Position numbers and translations under genes: made by a program. A DNA stretch of 64,000 nucleotides, taken from assembly GCA_019722365.1 (NCBI GenBank), contig JADFUC010000552.1:1-64000 (forward strand). The letters are read 5' to 3'. Below the pieces are notes generated by a model. It searched no databases. It saw only the letters and a program-made list of their open reading frames with translations, and had not been told where the DNA came from. Source of the DNA: Lithospermum erythrorhizon. Lineage: Eukaryota; Streptophyta; Magnoliopsida; Boraginales; Boraginaceae. Below are positions 11,150 through 23,489 of the stretch, one piece after another (positions within the stretch are counted from its first letter, which is position 1; every line of letters begins with the position of its first letter).

Positions 11150-12420
11150 ACTATGTGAGGATGCGGCCTTACCTTGTTCATGTCGTGATTGGTACTTGTT
11201 ATACATCGTATACAAATAAGTTTCAATTCCATCTTTATAATTCTTCCTATCATAATTTGCAAGTTCGGAATTAAAGGGTTCTAAGCGTTATAAAAGCGAC
11301 TCTGCATTAATTAATCTAAGGTTATGATCCATTATTGCACCAATTGCATATGAATGTGGTATAGGCTGAAAATATTTAAAACTTTTCTTCCATATTGAAC
11401 CATATCTTTAGCAACATGCTTATCTCATGTTTACTATTATGAATGGAAAGATTAACGACAGTCTAAAAAGTTGAATGTTTGGATGATATTGAGTTGAAAA
11501 CATGTTAGTATAATCTTTAATTGAACCTAGAAACTTAAGTAATTCATAGCAAATATTTCAATTGCTATATGTGAGTGAACATAATATCCTCAGCTGATAT
11601 AAGCTTCTGTAAAATTTTGTGATTTAACTTTCGCATACATATATGCACCGAAGCTAGTAGATCGTAAGTCGACTTCCATCCCAGTTTGACATCAAAATTA
11701 ATTTTTATACTTCTTACGGAATCACCGGCTTAATTTTTTATATTGTGTTTTAACACCTATCATTGCGCTAAAAGAAACGGCGCTACGAATTGGTAAAATA
11801 AGCTAAATGCCAGCTTAGCTTTTATTCCATCTTTAGCAACTAATTGAAGGACGTGACATAAACATCTAACATGAAAAAGTTCACTAAAATCCGGTTTAAT
11901 TGACATCTTTAGTTTTTCAATTGAAACGTTATTAGCGGACGCATTATCAAATGAAATTGAAACAATTTTATTCAAACATTTATAATCTCCGGCACATACA
12001 GTATACCTTCGAAATTTGAATATTGTTATGTTTATCAATTGATCTAAAATATACAATTCTCCTTTATAAGATAATCATTTATCAATCCAATGACATGTTA
12101 CACCACGTTATATCAAAATCCTCAAAGACACGATATCACTAGTCAAACACATTTTATAAGTCAAAGTCAAGGGACACCTAGTACGGGGGATAAGTTTAGC
12201 TCGGGGATTAACAACATTTTGAATCCAATTAAACGTCATCCATCCCTTGATGATTAAGGCAAGAACTACCGATTAAAAATTTCATACTTTCCATCACATA
12301 AGCCAAATACATTAAAAGAAACGTCGCGCGACTTAGCCTTGTCTGAATGTTCGCTACTGGGCTCTCTTGAATGAGGAAGGTTAAATTTATCCCTCGTATT
12401 ATCCTAGAACACATTTTCTA
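11150..12420 (-). pseudogene. Decayed hAT-superfamily transposase
   Basis: The minus-strand frame 12,056-11,760 reads ISFDNASANNVSIEKLK, then FHVRCLCHVLQLVAKDGIK. These are the DNASAND and HVRCxAHILNLIVxDGL signatures of plant hAT (ricesleeper-like) transposases, the first carrying a catalytic Asp. Downstream, near 11,680-11,640, a WNSTYDLL-like stretch follows. At 11,265-11,180 the minus strand reads NYDRKNYKDGIETYLYTMYN and YQSRHEQ, like the region before the hAT dimerisation domain. The C-terminal dimerisation domain itself and the terminal inverted repeats were not found. Stops separate the blocks. Confidence 0.75.
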
Positions 12421-13550
12421 TCATAAACATAGAGATGCCTGATATGGCGTGATCTATCGCATTGTTGGTGAATGTCAAAGAGTCCGTGTTTGGAATGTCG
12501 TAAGCTTGATGTTAAGAAGGACTAGATGATAGGAAAGTCCTAAATGGCTAAATTTGAAGCGTATTTGTGGGATAAGGCATTGCGTTCTAAGTGGGAGATT
12601 TATGAGCAATATGAGTTAGTGAGGAATGAAGTTTGGAAGTACACCAGATGTAAAGCCCCGAAGTTGGTGCCAACGAGTGGGTACAGTACCCCGGCGAGGG
12701 AGGAGATCATCCGTTTCCTCAGTGAGGCATCCCGCCCTCATGACAAGCGGCCGAGGTCGATGTTGGCGCGAGTTCCCTAGTGATACTTTTCGAAGTTGCT
12801 TAGCGAGTATATTATTGAAGAATGAGGTGAGCGAGATGAAAGGCGGAAATAACGGAGTTGCGCCACGGAGATCGATGTGATGAAGGACAGGAGGTGAGGA
12901 TGTTGAGCGAGATGACGGAATGAGGATCCATAAGGGTGGGATTCCGCAACCACGATGTAAGAGGATCGTTTCACATTTAGCTCCACCACTTTGCCAATAA
13001 CCTATTGAGACTCGGGATGATGCCACTTCCTCTACCGCGCCCAGTGACCCACATTGAAGAAGGGAAATGAAAGAAATAGCATGAATGAATGTGTTTATGT
13101 TTTCTAAATGTATGATGTAATAGTTATTGAACAATGTTTTCATTTATCTACTTTGATGTTTGAAGCGATTTATTTTTAGAGTGTTATGTTTGCACTTTGT
13201 TAGTTTCATTTAAAAGACTTTGTTATCGTATGTTTGAACAATGTTTATGTTAGTTTATGTTTAACTATGTTTGTCAAATGCGTTTTTTAATATGGATTTA
13301 TTTCCGATAGTTTGTTATGTTGTGAATGTTTTTAAGTAGGTTTTTAATGTTAATTTATGTTGTGCTTGAGTGTTGTCATTTGTGGTTTAAATGTGTTAGG
13401 AAAACAATGGTAAAGGCTTTGCGGATTACAACGGGTTTGTAACAACTTTACTTCTGAGCGTGGTATCGTTTACATTGTAATGAGTGCAGCTTAACTCAAT
13501 TATGGCACTTCTAGTATTAACTTGAGTAGTTAATAGTAAGCGATGCCGCG
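12421..13550. other. Unassigned stretch with one small + strand open frame
   Basis: 12,544-12,780 (+) is an ATG-initiated frame of 78 residues, rich in charged and aromatic residues (MAKFEAYLWDKALRSKW at the start). I do not recognise it. A minus-strand frame overlaps it (13,143-12,616). The composition is close to the neighbouring transposon remnants, so it may be another decayed element. From 13,160 the sequence becomes T/G-rich on the + strand with repeated TTTATGTT words and no coding potential. Confidence 0.25.
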
Positions 13551-13552
13551 TT

Positions 13553-13560
13553 TATAAAGG
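13553..13560 (+). promoter_or_regulatory. Possible TATA box upstream of PAHX
   Basis: TATAAAGG lies about 420 nt before the chosen ATG. It is the best TATA-like word upstream, but the distance is long and it may belong to old repeat sequence. No other promoter element is clear between here and the start codon. Confidence 0.25.
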
Positions 13561-13973
13561 GGCTGAGGACTCGAATCGGCCAGTTAGAATACCACTTTTG
13601 GATGAACTAGGGCAGGGGCTGGGCACAGGGCACGTCCCGAGCAACGGACGGTGGCGTTTGTGGGCCGTGGACTAAGTAGATTCCGAGACGAATAAGTGGA
13701 TGGGACAGGTGGCGGGATCCGATATCTGTATGGCCGGAATAGTATTTTTTAAGCGGCTGAAATGATTGTTTCTGCAACGTAATTTACATACTTCACTACT
13801 TGACACCTGAATAGATGTCGAAATGTTCGTTTCATGCAGCAGCTTACTCTCAGCTGCCTGTGTTAGTTAGCCACGACTAGTTGCGTATGCTACTTTGTTG
13901 CTCTTGCTTCACATTCACCTCCCTCCAATTTCAGTCAAAACACACACCAAATCCCCCCCAAGCTATAGGATTA

Positions 13974-16900
13974 ATGGGTATACAATACAATCTTTCTTCT
14001 GATCAGCTCGATTTCTTCAACTCCAATGGTAAACATCAATCACATAATACTCATAAGCTCAATTTTTGTAGTTCACTTTTTCATTTTGAACTCAATTTTT
14101 CTTACATGTTGTATAATATTCGGTGAAAAATATATCGAAATATACTGTTTTCAACTTACTTAACTATAACCATGATAATTTTGATTCGAAAATTAAAAAG
14201 TGAAGTGTGTCAATTAAGGTCCAAAGTTTGTTAGTTTGATAATTGAAAATGAAACTTCGCAATATTTTTTTGATGCAGGGAGTATAAATAATTTGTTTTG
14301 AAGGTCATTTTTCAATTGTTCTAAATCCATAATCGCAAATAACTATATGAGATAATTGAATTGAGCTAGCACCCTTATCCTTGAGGGGTTCGAATTTCAT
14401 TGTAGGGGAGGGGGGAGAATTATTGTAATCTTTTAACTATAAAAAAAAGTTCAAAAAAAAATCTCAAATAACTATCTCAATTTATTAATTTCTACCCAAA
14501 AAATGTTGTCTATGTTTTGTATTTTTATTCTTGAATTGGTGACATATATATCAAAATATATTATTTGCAACTTACTTAACTATTACCATGATAATTTTGA
14601 TTTAAGTTATATGTGTCACTTAAGGTGCCAACGTTTGTTAATTTTAATGAAACATGTGGAGGAAGTATAAAGATTTTATGTTAAAATTCATTTTTTCATG
14701 TTTTGATTGTTTATTTTATAGGGTACTTGGTGATGGAATCATTTGCAAGCAAAGAAGAAATAGATGCTATGAGGAAAAGAATGACTTTTTTGCTTGATGA
14801 GTTTGACCCTTCTTTAACTGCTTCAATTTTCTCCACCAAGAACCAAGTAATATAATCGATTATTGAACCCTTTTTTGTGTTGAGGAGTATGGTATCTTTA
14901 ATTTTGACTTTTGGTTTGATTTATGTGTGCAGCAACACACTACTGATAACTATTTCTTTGAGAGTGCTGAGAATATTTCGTATTTCTTTGAAGGTATTGT
15001 TATTTTTTAATTAATCCTTCCATCTCGAAAAGATTGTCCAGTTTGATTTTCAATGGTCAAATTTACTATCATTTTTTCTGCAATCTGCATAATCTTATGT
15101 TCTAATGATTGGTTTGGTTACGTCACTTTAGTTTTGTATCTTCATAGTTGTATTTTATTATCGATTCTTCTCCACATTCTTATGTCTAATGATATTTTAC
15201 AGAGAAAGCTTTTGATGATGATGGAAACCTAAGGCAACCAAAACAATTATCAATCAACAAAGTTGGGCATGGTACGCCAGCTTACTCTTTATTATGTGGT
15301 AGTCCTCGTGGATTTTAATGTCCTCTAATTTCTGTGACTTGGACTCCATTTTAAAAGCTCGTCTATCATTTTTGCAGCCTTACATGATATTGACCCGGTG
15401 TTCAATGAGTTTTCAACATCAGATAAATTTTGTGGACTATTGCAGTCTCTTAGTTACAGAAGGCCTGTTATCATTCAGTCCATGTATATTTTTAAGGTAT
15501 CTTCTCCTTTTACATAAAAAAGAGTGATACTTTCCAGTAACCTTCTAGTATATGTCACCATATCCTGTTCTGTTAATATTAACAAAGGCTGGAAGTGGGC
15601 TCAAATTTTATGTTAAGGTGATAGTAAGACTCCACATGATAGCTACATTGTTTCGGGTGTGGGATTCTTGAAAGAAAATCATATCTTTTCACTAATGACT
15701 ATCTCTCAAAGAAAAAAACGACATAAGAACAGATTTTCCATATTTATTATATTGATCATCTATTGGAAATGGTATGGGAATGTAAACCGAGAGAACTCTA
15801 ACTTCTTCAGGAGAGCATTCAAAAAGTGTTTCTGTCCTTATGACATGAACTAATTAAAAATAGTTGAATATAATATATTAATCATTTGTCTGATACCCTT
15901 TCAGGCAGATGTTGATCAATAGTTCCTGAAGCACAAGTTGTCATGTTTTTGCTTACTCCTTTCTTCACTCTTTGTTATTGGTACAACTGAACATTTTATT
16001 TTGCTTTGCTTCCCTCTCCTCAAGCCCTTAATACTTCTCACTGAAGGGTACTTCTATTTTATAGTTTAGAATTATAACATAAGGTAAGGTACGATTCTTT
16101 CTCTTACACATGTTTAGAAGTTGGAAAATCAAAATCTTGAGTTTCATGGCAATCTGGTGCATGAGATGTTTAATGTTCTAGCTCCTTGTCTTCTCTTTTG
16201 GGTTCTAATTTAGGTTGCATGTTACACATTCTGTTTACCATATCATGTTAGGTTCTAAAAAAGGTTATTACAGAAAGATTGTCCATGTCAAGGGAAAATA
16301 AAATAGAAGATGCCCATACAGGCACCTGATTGTTCGTTTGCATGTATTAGTTGAACATATTTTTTACTAACTGATACTATGAGCTGGATTTCTCACATTT
16401 TCTAACGACTGTTATAACAAAGCTGTTTCACTCTCAGCAACCAGGTATTGGTGGAGAAGTTGTGCCCCATCAGGATAATTCGTTCCTTTACACTGAACCA
16501 ACAACCTGCACAGGACTGTGGCTAGCTCTAGAAGATGCAACCACTATAAATGGTTGTCTCTGGGCTATCCCAGGATCTCACAAAAGTATGGCTTGCTCCC
16601 TTTTGTCTGCTGCTGTTACCAGAAGCTATTGATTGTTATGACCTATGTATTTACTATTTTATGGCACTGCCTTTTAGATGGTCTTGTTAGAAGATTTATC
16701 CGAGACGAGAACGGAGTTCACTTTGATAAACCATCACCCACCTATGACGAGAAAGATTTTGTGCCTATTGAAGTTAAATCCGGTTCCTTAGTAGTACTTC
16801 ATGGTGATCTTATTCATCAGAGGTCTGTCTTTCTAGGGAGGAACTTCCATTTATATAAGAAGAAAGGATCTTTATATATTATTGTGTAATGTATTAACTC

Positions 16901-17774
16901 TATTTCTCGTTTTTTTGTTTTCCTGGTATCAGTTTTGAGAACCAGTCCTCAAAATCGAGGCATGCATACAGCTTGCATGTAGTTGACACTCATGGTTGCA
17001 AATGGACTGAAGATAATTGGTTAGTACTGTGTTGCATTCTATGTCTAGTTTTCCTTTTTCTGAAATCCAACTCCTTGTTAGTCCATTCGTCACCAAATAG
17101 AGCTACTATCATAAGATTTAACTTCTATTGGATGTTGGTTCATCTAGGATAAGTGCCCTTGTCCATATCTTTATTCTATACACTGATATGGTGTAATATT
17201 GTATCTAGCAATGTTGGCTAAATTGATTCCCTAACTAGCAATGGTATGCTGACTAGTTATCATCCATTTCTGTTATCCTGTGACAAGTAGCAAGTTATCT
17301 ATCATCCAGTTGAAATGATTTTCTTTAAAACATTGTGAGAAAATTATGCATTTAGTCCCACTTAAGTGGTATCATGACAATATTTGGCTAAATAAATGTG
17401 GGGGGTTAGTTCTATTATTTGTAATTATGAACATATTGATCAAATCATCCATGAACTAACTTTTTCGTTATTAAAATGTTTCAAAAATTGTCCCTATAAG
17501 TTGTGTTTACAATCATGGAATGAGACTGTATCGCTTTTAATCGGACCAAAACTTGCAACATTGCTATTTAGAGGTATAATCTGTGGCATCTACTAGTCAT
17601 TACTATCAGAATAACGTCCCCCTCACTGGAAACTGCCCTATGAAAATCCTGTGAAACTTATGATCCTTCATTAATTATTTCTTATATTTAAATATTAATT
17701 TCATATGCCTTTTATTGTTCATGTCCTCCAGGATTAAAAGGAAAGTAGCTCCAGAACCACTATACTTGCCTTGA
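13974..17774 (+). CDS. PAHX: Phytanoyl-CoA dioxygenase family protein (PAHX/PHYHD1 type)
   Basis: Nine exons: 13,974-14,028; 14,722-14,846; 14,933-14,993; 15,203-15,271; 15,378-15,496; 16,438-16,585; 16,678-16,822; 16,933-17,019; 17,732-17,774. All introns are GT-AG and the 852-nt frame stays open, giving 283 residues, the length I recall for the plant family. It is an Fe(II)/2-oxoglutarate oxygenase. The facial triad is H154 and D156 (in [13 protein letters not shown]) and H239 (GDLIHQS), with R250 eleven residues later (SKSRHAY) as the expected 2-oxoglutarate anchor. In PHYH these enzymes 2-hydroxylate branched acyl-CoAs; the PHYHD1 substrate is uncertain. The C-terminus (LYLP) is not an SKL-type peroxisomal signal and no PTS2 is evident. 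An in-frame ATG at 13,887 would add 29 residues; the start at 13,974 ([11 protein letters not shown]) fits family length better. No frame damage. Confidence 0.93.
14131..14700 (+). repeat. Diverged tandem duplication in PAHX intron 1
   Basis: Two related segments, about 14,131-14,320 and 14,548-14,700, share CAACTTACTTAACTAT, CCATGATAATTTTGATT, TGTCA(A/C)TTAAGGT and a GGAAGTATA or GGGAGTATA end, with an offset of about 417 bp. They may be two halves of a duplicated intron segment or two old MITE copies. Confidence 0.55.
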
Positions 17775-18337
17775 TATTTGACCCTGAAGAAGTTCCTTAA
17801 ATGGTTGGCTGAATCACATCTATGTTTACAATCAGCTTGCATATTATGCTCTACTTTTTCTTATGTTTTTTGTTTTTAACTGCATCCAATCTCATCTGTT
17901 GGCTTGTTTAATGGTTTGAGTTCTTTGGGAACAGATTAATTAATAAATATTGAGTAGGTGTTTACAATCAGCTTCCTTAATTATGCTCGCGTCTTGCATT
18001 TGCAATATCACCCTCAATCAATGTTTGTAGAGAAACGGATCTATTAGCAATTGTTCCAATAGGTTAGAAAGAAGATTGATGTTGCAACTGTTTTTTTTTT
18101 TTTTAATGATAGAAATTATAAATTATACAATAAGATATGAAATTTTAATCTAATTATGGTGTCTAAAACAACAATAAATAATTTCATCATTTTTTTTAAT
18201 GTTGCACCAAATTTACATAATTGCTGAAACCCAAAGTGAGGTTGAAAAGCAGGATTGAGAACATGCAAAGTTGTTGAAATTAATAAAATGATCTTAACTT
18301 GCTATCAACGAAATAATCCTCGAAGAGGGTTAGAGCC
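17775..18337. other. PAHX 3' flank
   Basis: AT-rich, non-coding. A related pair of words, GTTTACAATCAGCTT, occurs at about 17,824 and 17,959, each followed by ATTATGCTC. A poly-T run lies near 18,091-18,105. No gene seen. Confidence 0.5.
17942..17947 (+). terminator. Possible poly(A) signal of PAHX
   Basis: AATAAA occurs 168 nt after the stop codon, a usual distance for a plant near-upstream element. No transcript evidence is available from sequence alone. Confidence 0.35.
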
Positions 18338-20529
18338 CCAAGAGGCTTAAGCCCAGGTCGGTTCAGTTAGAACTTACCGAGCTTGAGAACAAACCGATAG
18401 CTCGGTTAATTTTGGGGCAGAATCGAAACCGGTTGGTTTCGATCAGTTCAGTTGAATCGGTTCCGGCGGTTAGGTTAAACTAACTTGGTTATTTTTCGGT
18501 TACGGGCCCTCAAATTGGGCTGAGTACTGGATTTAGTTTTTGAACTTCTTTAACATTTATTTAATGATGCGTTTTTTAAGCATCACGTTTTGATAAACAT
18601 TATTTACGTGATTTAGCACATTAAAATAAGAATGAAACAAATTTAATCCGAATAGTCCAAAATAGAAATTAGAACAAATCTGAATAGTCCGAATACAAAG
18701 AATTAGAACAAGTGCAGACAATAGAATCTGAAACAAGAACAGAATGTAAATAATCAGGAATACAAAACAGAACACATCCCTAATAATCAGAATACAAAAC
18801 AAAGCAAGTATTAATTAGATACAAAGAACAGAATGAATAGTACAATAAACTCGAAAGCAACGGATGATGGAGGTGGTGCTTCTGACTACTTCAATTAAGA
18901 ACCTTAGAGAACGGGATGGAAGAAGAAATAGGAGTGGGATCTGAGATCGGGACGGTGATAAGAGTGATTGGGTGGCGTGTTCTTGGTATGTGGATTCATG
19001 TTCATCCATATCGTTATAATCCATATCCACCATAATCTTGCTTATTCTCTGAATTAATATAAATAGATATATGCTAAATAATCGATAGGCGATAATCAAT
19101 AAATGACAATCGATAATCAAGACTTATGTATAATACAACAAAACATTCAATACTTTGAATTACAATCTTTAAATACTAAAATTAATGAAAGAGGAAAAAG
19201 CGAAGTACTGTCAGTGCGTTATTACTGCGCATAAAGGATTAACGTACACATTGCAGAACTAAAGAAACAAATAAATAATCGCGCTAAAACAGAGGAAACG
19301 GAATAAAAGCGATTTTAGAAAGATATAGTTTCGCTAATATTCATTAAGCAATTAGATTTATTCACGTATATATTCACTAACAGAGTAATGCATTATTCAC
19401 AAATTCAGCATTATTCACAAATTCATTAAACACAACTAGAACACTATACTGAACACAAGATAAGTATGATCCAAAAGCAGATATAAAAACATAACATAAA
19501 ATATGCTCCAAAAAAGCAGATTCTAATATGAGCCATTCATTTTCCAGTTTTCCCATATCTCAGCCAGACAAGAACTATAGATTCAATTCATGCTCATTTT
19601 ACCAGCAGATTCTAATATTCTTCTAACTAACAAATTTCTAAACTCAACTAAAATAACAGCATAATTACCATATACAGACTCAAAAGCACCAAAATCATAC
19701 CCAAACCATAATAAGAAACCATTAAACATAAATTAAGTTGTCTCAATAACAAATCCTGAACCAAATACATCAACAAAACAAAATATCAATACTTAAAACA
19801 ATTGAACTAGCTGATATATATACTTACATTGGTTTTTTGAGAGATTTGGTTTGTTCTCACATGAAGACGACCGACAAGCTGAGAAAACTTCCATTGTTTA
19901 TAAATTACCTAAAATAATGATGTATTTAAAATAGAGGACTCCAAATAATTAAGCAAAAATAAAGAGGTTTTTCGCTGCTATGTCATTTGGATTATCCATG
20001 TTTGGTAATGCTATGCATAGATCCATTAATGGGTATGATTTTATTTCGGATCTATATTTATTTTATAAAAAAAATTGAAATTTTTTATGCAGCCATGAAA
20101 AATCAACTTTTTTACAAAGAAAATAAATATAAAGAAAAAATGGAGTTGGAAAACAGAAGCAGACCAATTACAAATCTACATGATCAAAACAGAGAACAGA
20201 CCAATTAGTGTACCTGATTGTTTTGGAGTTGGGGGGGAGAGATGATTGAAGTTTCTGCTGGTGTGGCTGAAGAGTGAAGAGTGAACTGAAGAGATTAGGT
20301 TTAGGGCGTTTTTGGGAGTTTATATATATATTTAATTGTTTTATTAAAAACCGGTTCGATTCGGTTTCAGAGCCGTCGGTGTCAGGAAAAGCAGACAGGC
20401 TTGAATTAAATTCGGTTATTTATTTTTTGAGCACCAAATCGGTTCGGTTCGATGATTCTCGATTTTGATTATTTTCGGTTCGGATTCGGGTTTTGTATTT
20501 TTGTTAGTAATTAGAGCAGAGCCTCTTGT
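18338..20529. mobile_element. Possible non-autonomous hAT-like element
   Basis: Left end CAAGAGGCT at about 18,339 and right end AGCCTCTTG at about 20,521-20,529 form a 9-bp inverted pair. Inside each end lie inverted copies of GGTTCGGTT-type subterminal words: CGGTTCAGTT, AACCGGTTGGTTTCG and CGGTTATTTTTCGG on the left, and ACCGGTTCGATTCGG, CGGTTCGGTTCG and TTTTCGGTTCGGATTCGG on the right. This layout is common in plant hAT elements. No 8-bp target duplication was found and no transposase is encoded, so the boundaries are uncertain. Confidence 0.4.
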
Positions 20530-21229
20530 CAGTCATTTCCCAGATAGAAGGTTTTGACAAAGATATCTACTAAATGTCATCACTAAATATCGTGTTATCA
20601 CAAGTTTTTAAAATCTATCATCTATTTTGAGAGAAATGAAGTCCAAATCTTCAAGCCGTCTACAATAATAGGAGTATTTTAATTTTGTATTATTACTTGG
20701 ATTTGAAGCTTTGATAAGTAATATTTTTGTTTGATATTATATAATTTATGAAAACTATATTAAATAAAAATACATTCAAATTCTTTTCATTGATATTTTA
20801 ATCAAATATTATCTGTCTAATAATATTTATAATCCAGTTAACTTATTTCAAATAAAAAAATCAAAATGTGTATAGTTTGAGGCAGAGAGTATTAAATAGT
20901 TTATTGATGAATACCTTTGTCATATGATTTCTTATATTTAATATTATTTTCATGTTGAAGCTTCAGTTAATAATTACTTTTTTATTCTGCTACAGAATAA
21001 AACAATAATTATTATATCTATGTGAATATATTAGAAATCATAGCCAAAGTATTATCAATCATCCTATGTATATGAATAATCTTATCTTGTATAATTATTG
21101 ATACATTATATACGTTTTATCGTTCTTGTTTTTCATTTTTTTATTATTGTGCCTTTTGGCTATCTTTAGCTCAAACTTTTATGTAGGATAAACATAGATA
21201 TTGTTTTTGAGTTGTAAAACATTAGCGAT
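20530..21229. other. AT-rich spacer
   Basis: Very AT-rich, no gene or clear repeat boundary. AGGAGTATT near 20,670 and GAGAGTATTA near 20,886 may be worn MITE ends. Confidence 0.4.
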
Positions 21230-21239
21230 CGTATCTGAC

Positions 21240-21480
21240 TACGTCTGCAGGGATGGATTGTGGGATCGAAATAAACATAGTTCGGGGGGTTCTAATGACT
21301 TTATCTTGTAACAAAAGTAGGTAGTTATCTCATGCTTTCGGGGAGGTTGGCCCATTACTTTATCCTCATCTTCGGGAGGTTTGGGTAGTTTATCCTCGTA
21401 CTCGGGGAGGTTGATTGATAGTTTAGCTCTCAGGGCGTGGTGATGATTTATCCTCGTGTTCGGGAAGTTCTTGGAATATA
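21240..21480 (+). repeat. Imperfect short tandem repeat with TTCGGG(G)AGGTT core
   Basis: Five or so irregular units of roughly 30-50 bp. The words TTCGGGGGGTTCT, TTTCGGGGAGGTTGG, CTTCGGGAGGTTTGG, ACTCGGGGAGGTTGA and GTTCGGGAAGTTC recur, each linked by a TTTATCCTCRT or TTTATCTTGT-like spacer. The region from 21,230 to 22,917 is otherwise without recognisable genes and has higher GC than the spacer before it. Confidence 0.55.
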
Positions 21481-22917
21481 CTTGGGAGTATTGTAACCTC
21501 GGAGTTCGCGTATGCGTCTTACCACTTGTTCGATAGTCTAGATGTGAACTTGATCTCGACTATCGATTTCTTTCATGAAGATAGGAGTGTTGTTGACACG
21601 TATACAGCGTCGTTCTTGAGGAGGGCAATCGATCATGTGCTATTGATGGGCGTCTTTGTATATAAATCTGATGCTTCTTGAGGAATCATATGGATGCAGC
21701 TTGCAGTCGTGTTGATCGGTATTCCATGGTTTGTTTATGTATGGCGTTCAACCTCACAGCTCCTTTATTTACGTCTAGAGACCCGGTCTGCGTATGGGGC
21801 GTGTATCCTGGGCTGTACTTGAGTGTCCTTTAACATTATTAAGCTGCGATGTCGTGGAACTTAATTAACTCTCGGGGAATGGAGTCTTGGCTGTCTTCTT
21901 GGAAGAATTAGCCACATCTAGTATGTCTTCCTGCCGTTCTTGATCTCTGACCCTCGGTTACTCTCGTGGCCAGTGTTGGTCTGCGCATGTCAGGGAGCCA
22001 TTCTGGGAGGCGGGCAATCGTTCCCATGACGTTTGTTAGTGGTCATGCTTGTCTGGCTGCTGGATAGATGCCAATGTTGCTGGAGAAACATCCGGGGATC
22101 TTGGTTGGTTTGGTGTTAAAGTACTCCCGTAAGGTTTCTTTATCAAGCGAAATATTTGGATTTGAGTTCCTCTGCCTCCTGCAGAATACCCGGTGCCGAA
22201 TGCGTGTCTTTGAATTAGCGCCATTATCCTATTTCCTGTTTTTTCTCACGATGTCTTTGAATTGTATAAACCTTCTTGTTCTCCCAGAGATAGAGGTTTT
22301 CATGTGCCTCACCATTTGGGAATGTTCCATTTCACGGTATGTTTGTCTTCTTTGCATGTTTGGAAGCATCATGTAGAGTTTTCTTTCTTCCTCACAGCGT
22401 CCCCGTGGTTCTAGAGGTTGGCCTCTGATGCGTCAAGGCAGTTTCCTTTGAGTTGGGTCGTAGCCTTTTGCTACGTCTTAAGAGCCCAGTTACTCTTGAT
22501 TTACTTGTTGGGGGTTGAGATTGCCCCCAGCCTGAGGAATACTGAGCGTCGTTCCTCACGTAGTTGATTGAGCAGAACTTCTTCTTCAGCATACGCTACG
22601 TAGTGGTTAGCCTCTGATCAAAAACACGCGTGGTGGGTGGCGTGTATCGATGCTTTGTGGTTGAGTTGATTGGCCGTCGCTGCCTTTACATATTTTGAGT
22701 ATCATTCGACCCGTGCATTTTGTTAGTGACCTCAGTAATGTAATTGTCCAGCTTGATCTTTGGTGGGTCTCATTGTGTGTGCCTTTAGAGGTTATAAGCC
22801 TTTGGACCCGTAGTACCGTACTCACATCTTGGGTCTCTTGGGTGTCTAAAACCTTTGGGGCAGAGGTACCGCCCTCTTTTCGGGTTGGTGAGGGGTGGGT
22901 GAGCCTTTAGATGCTTA
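21481..22917. other. Unassigned GC-richer block
   Basis: Short open frames on both strands but no recognisable domain. Composition differs from the AT-rich spacer to the left and resembles the decayed repeats to the right, so it is probably old transposon sequence. Confidence 0.35.
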
Positions 22918-23480
22918 GGCCCATTTCTTCTACAACTCTTGTAAAAGGCGTGAGGTAGTTGTTTGAGATGGTGGAAGCGTCTGGAGGCGCCTGGCCACTT
23001 CCCGTGTTGGGATTTGCTCTTGTTCTTGTTGGAAATCAATGAGGTGGTTAGATTTATTATCACGTTGCGACAATTGTGTAGCAATTCATTTACCGATTGG
23101 GTTAAATGTGATTATCGAACTTAGTGTTCGAACATTGGTGTATATTCTTGGCGGTTCTCATGATAATTTAAGGGGTTATGAGCGGTGCTAGATCTTTTCG
23201 TTAATCGTTATAATAATTGGTCAATTATTATTATTTATACAACTTACTATTATCTGAGCTAGAGGTCCTGTGCTTGTCTGATGACGTTGAGTTATATTTC
23301 ATGTATGAAATTAAAGAAGGCTATATAGTGAGAAATGTATTTCTCGATTACAAAGAGTTACACATTTTATGTAGAATATCGTTGAACAAATAGAATCAAT
23401 TAAATAGTTATTTATTGGTTTAGAATATTTAGTATTTATGTCGATAATTTTAAGTATTTAATTGATTTGAAACCTTTACA
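22918..23480 (+). mobile_element. Family A LTR, truncated copy 2 with flank
   Basis: The LTR-like part starts at 23,027 with TGTTGGAAATCAATGA, a usual start for copia LTRs, and aligns with 5,676-6,080 and 23,594-24,010. It stops after about 450 bp, before the TATA region. The 108 bp in front of it (TTTCTTCTACAACT..., GCGCCTGGCC, GTGTTGGGATTT) are repeated in front of copy 3. Confidence 0.6.
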
Positions 23481-23489
23481 GATACTTGA

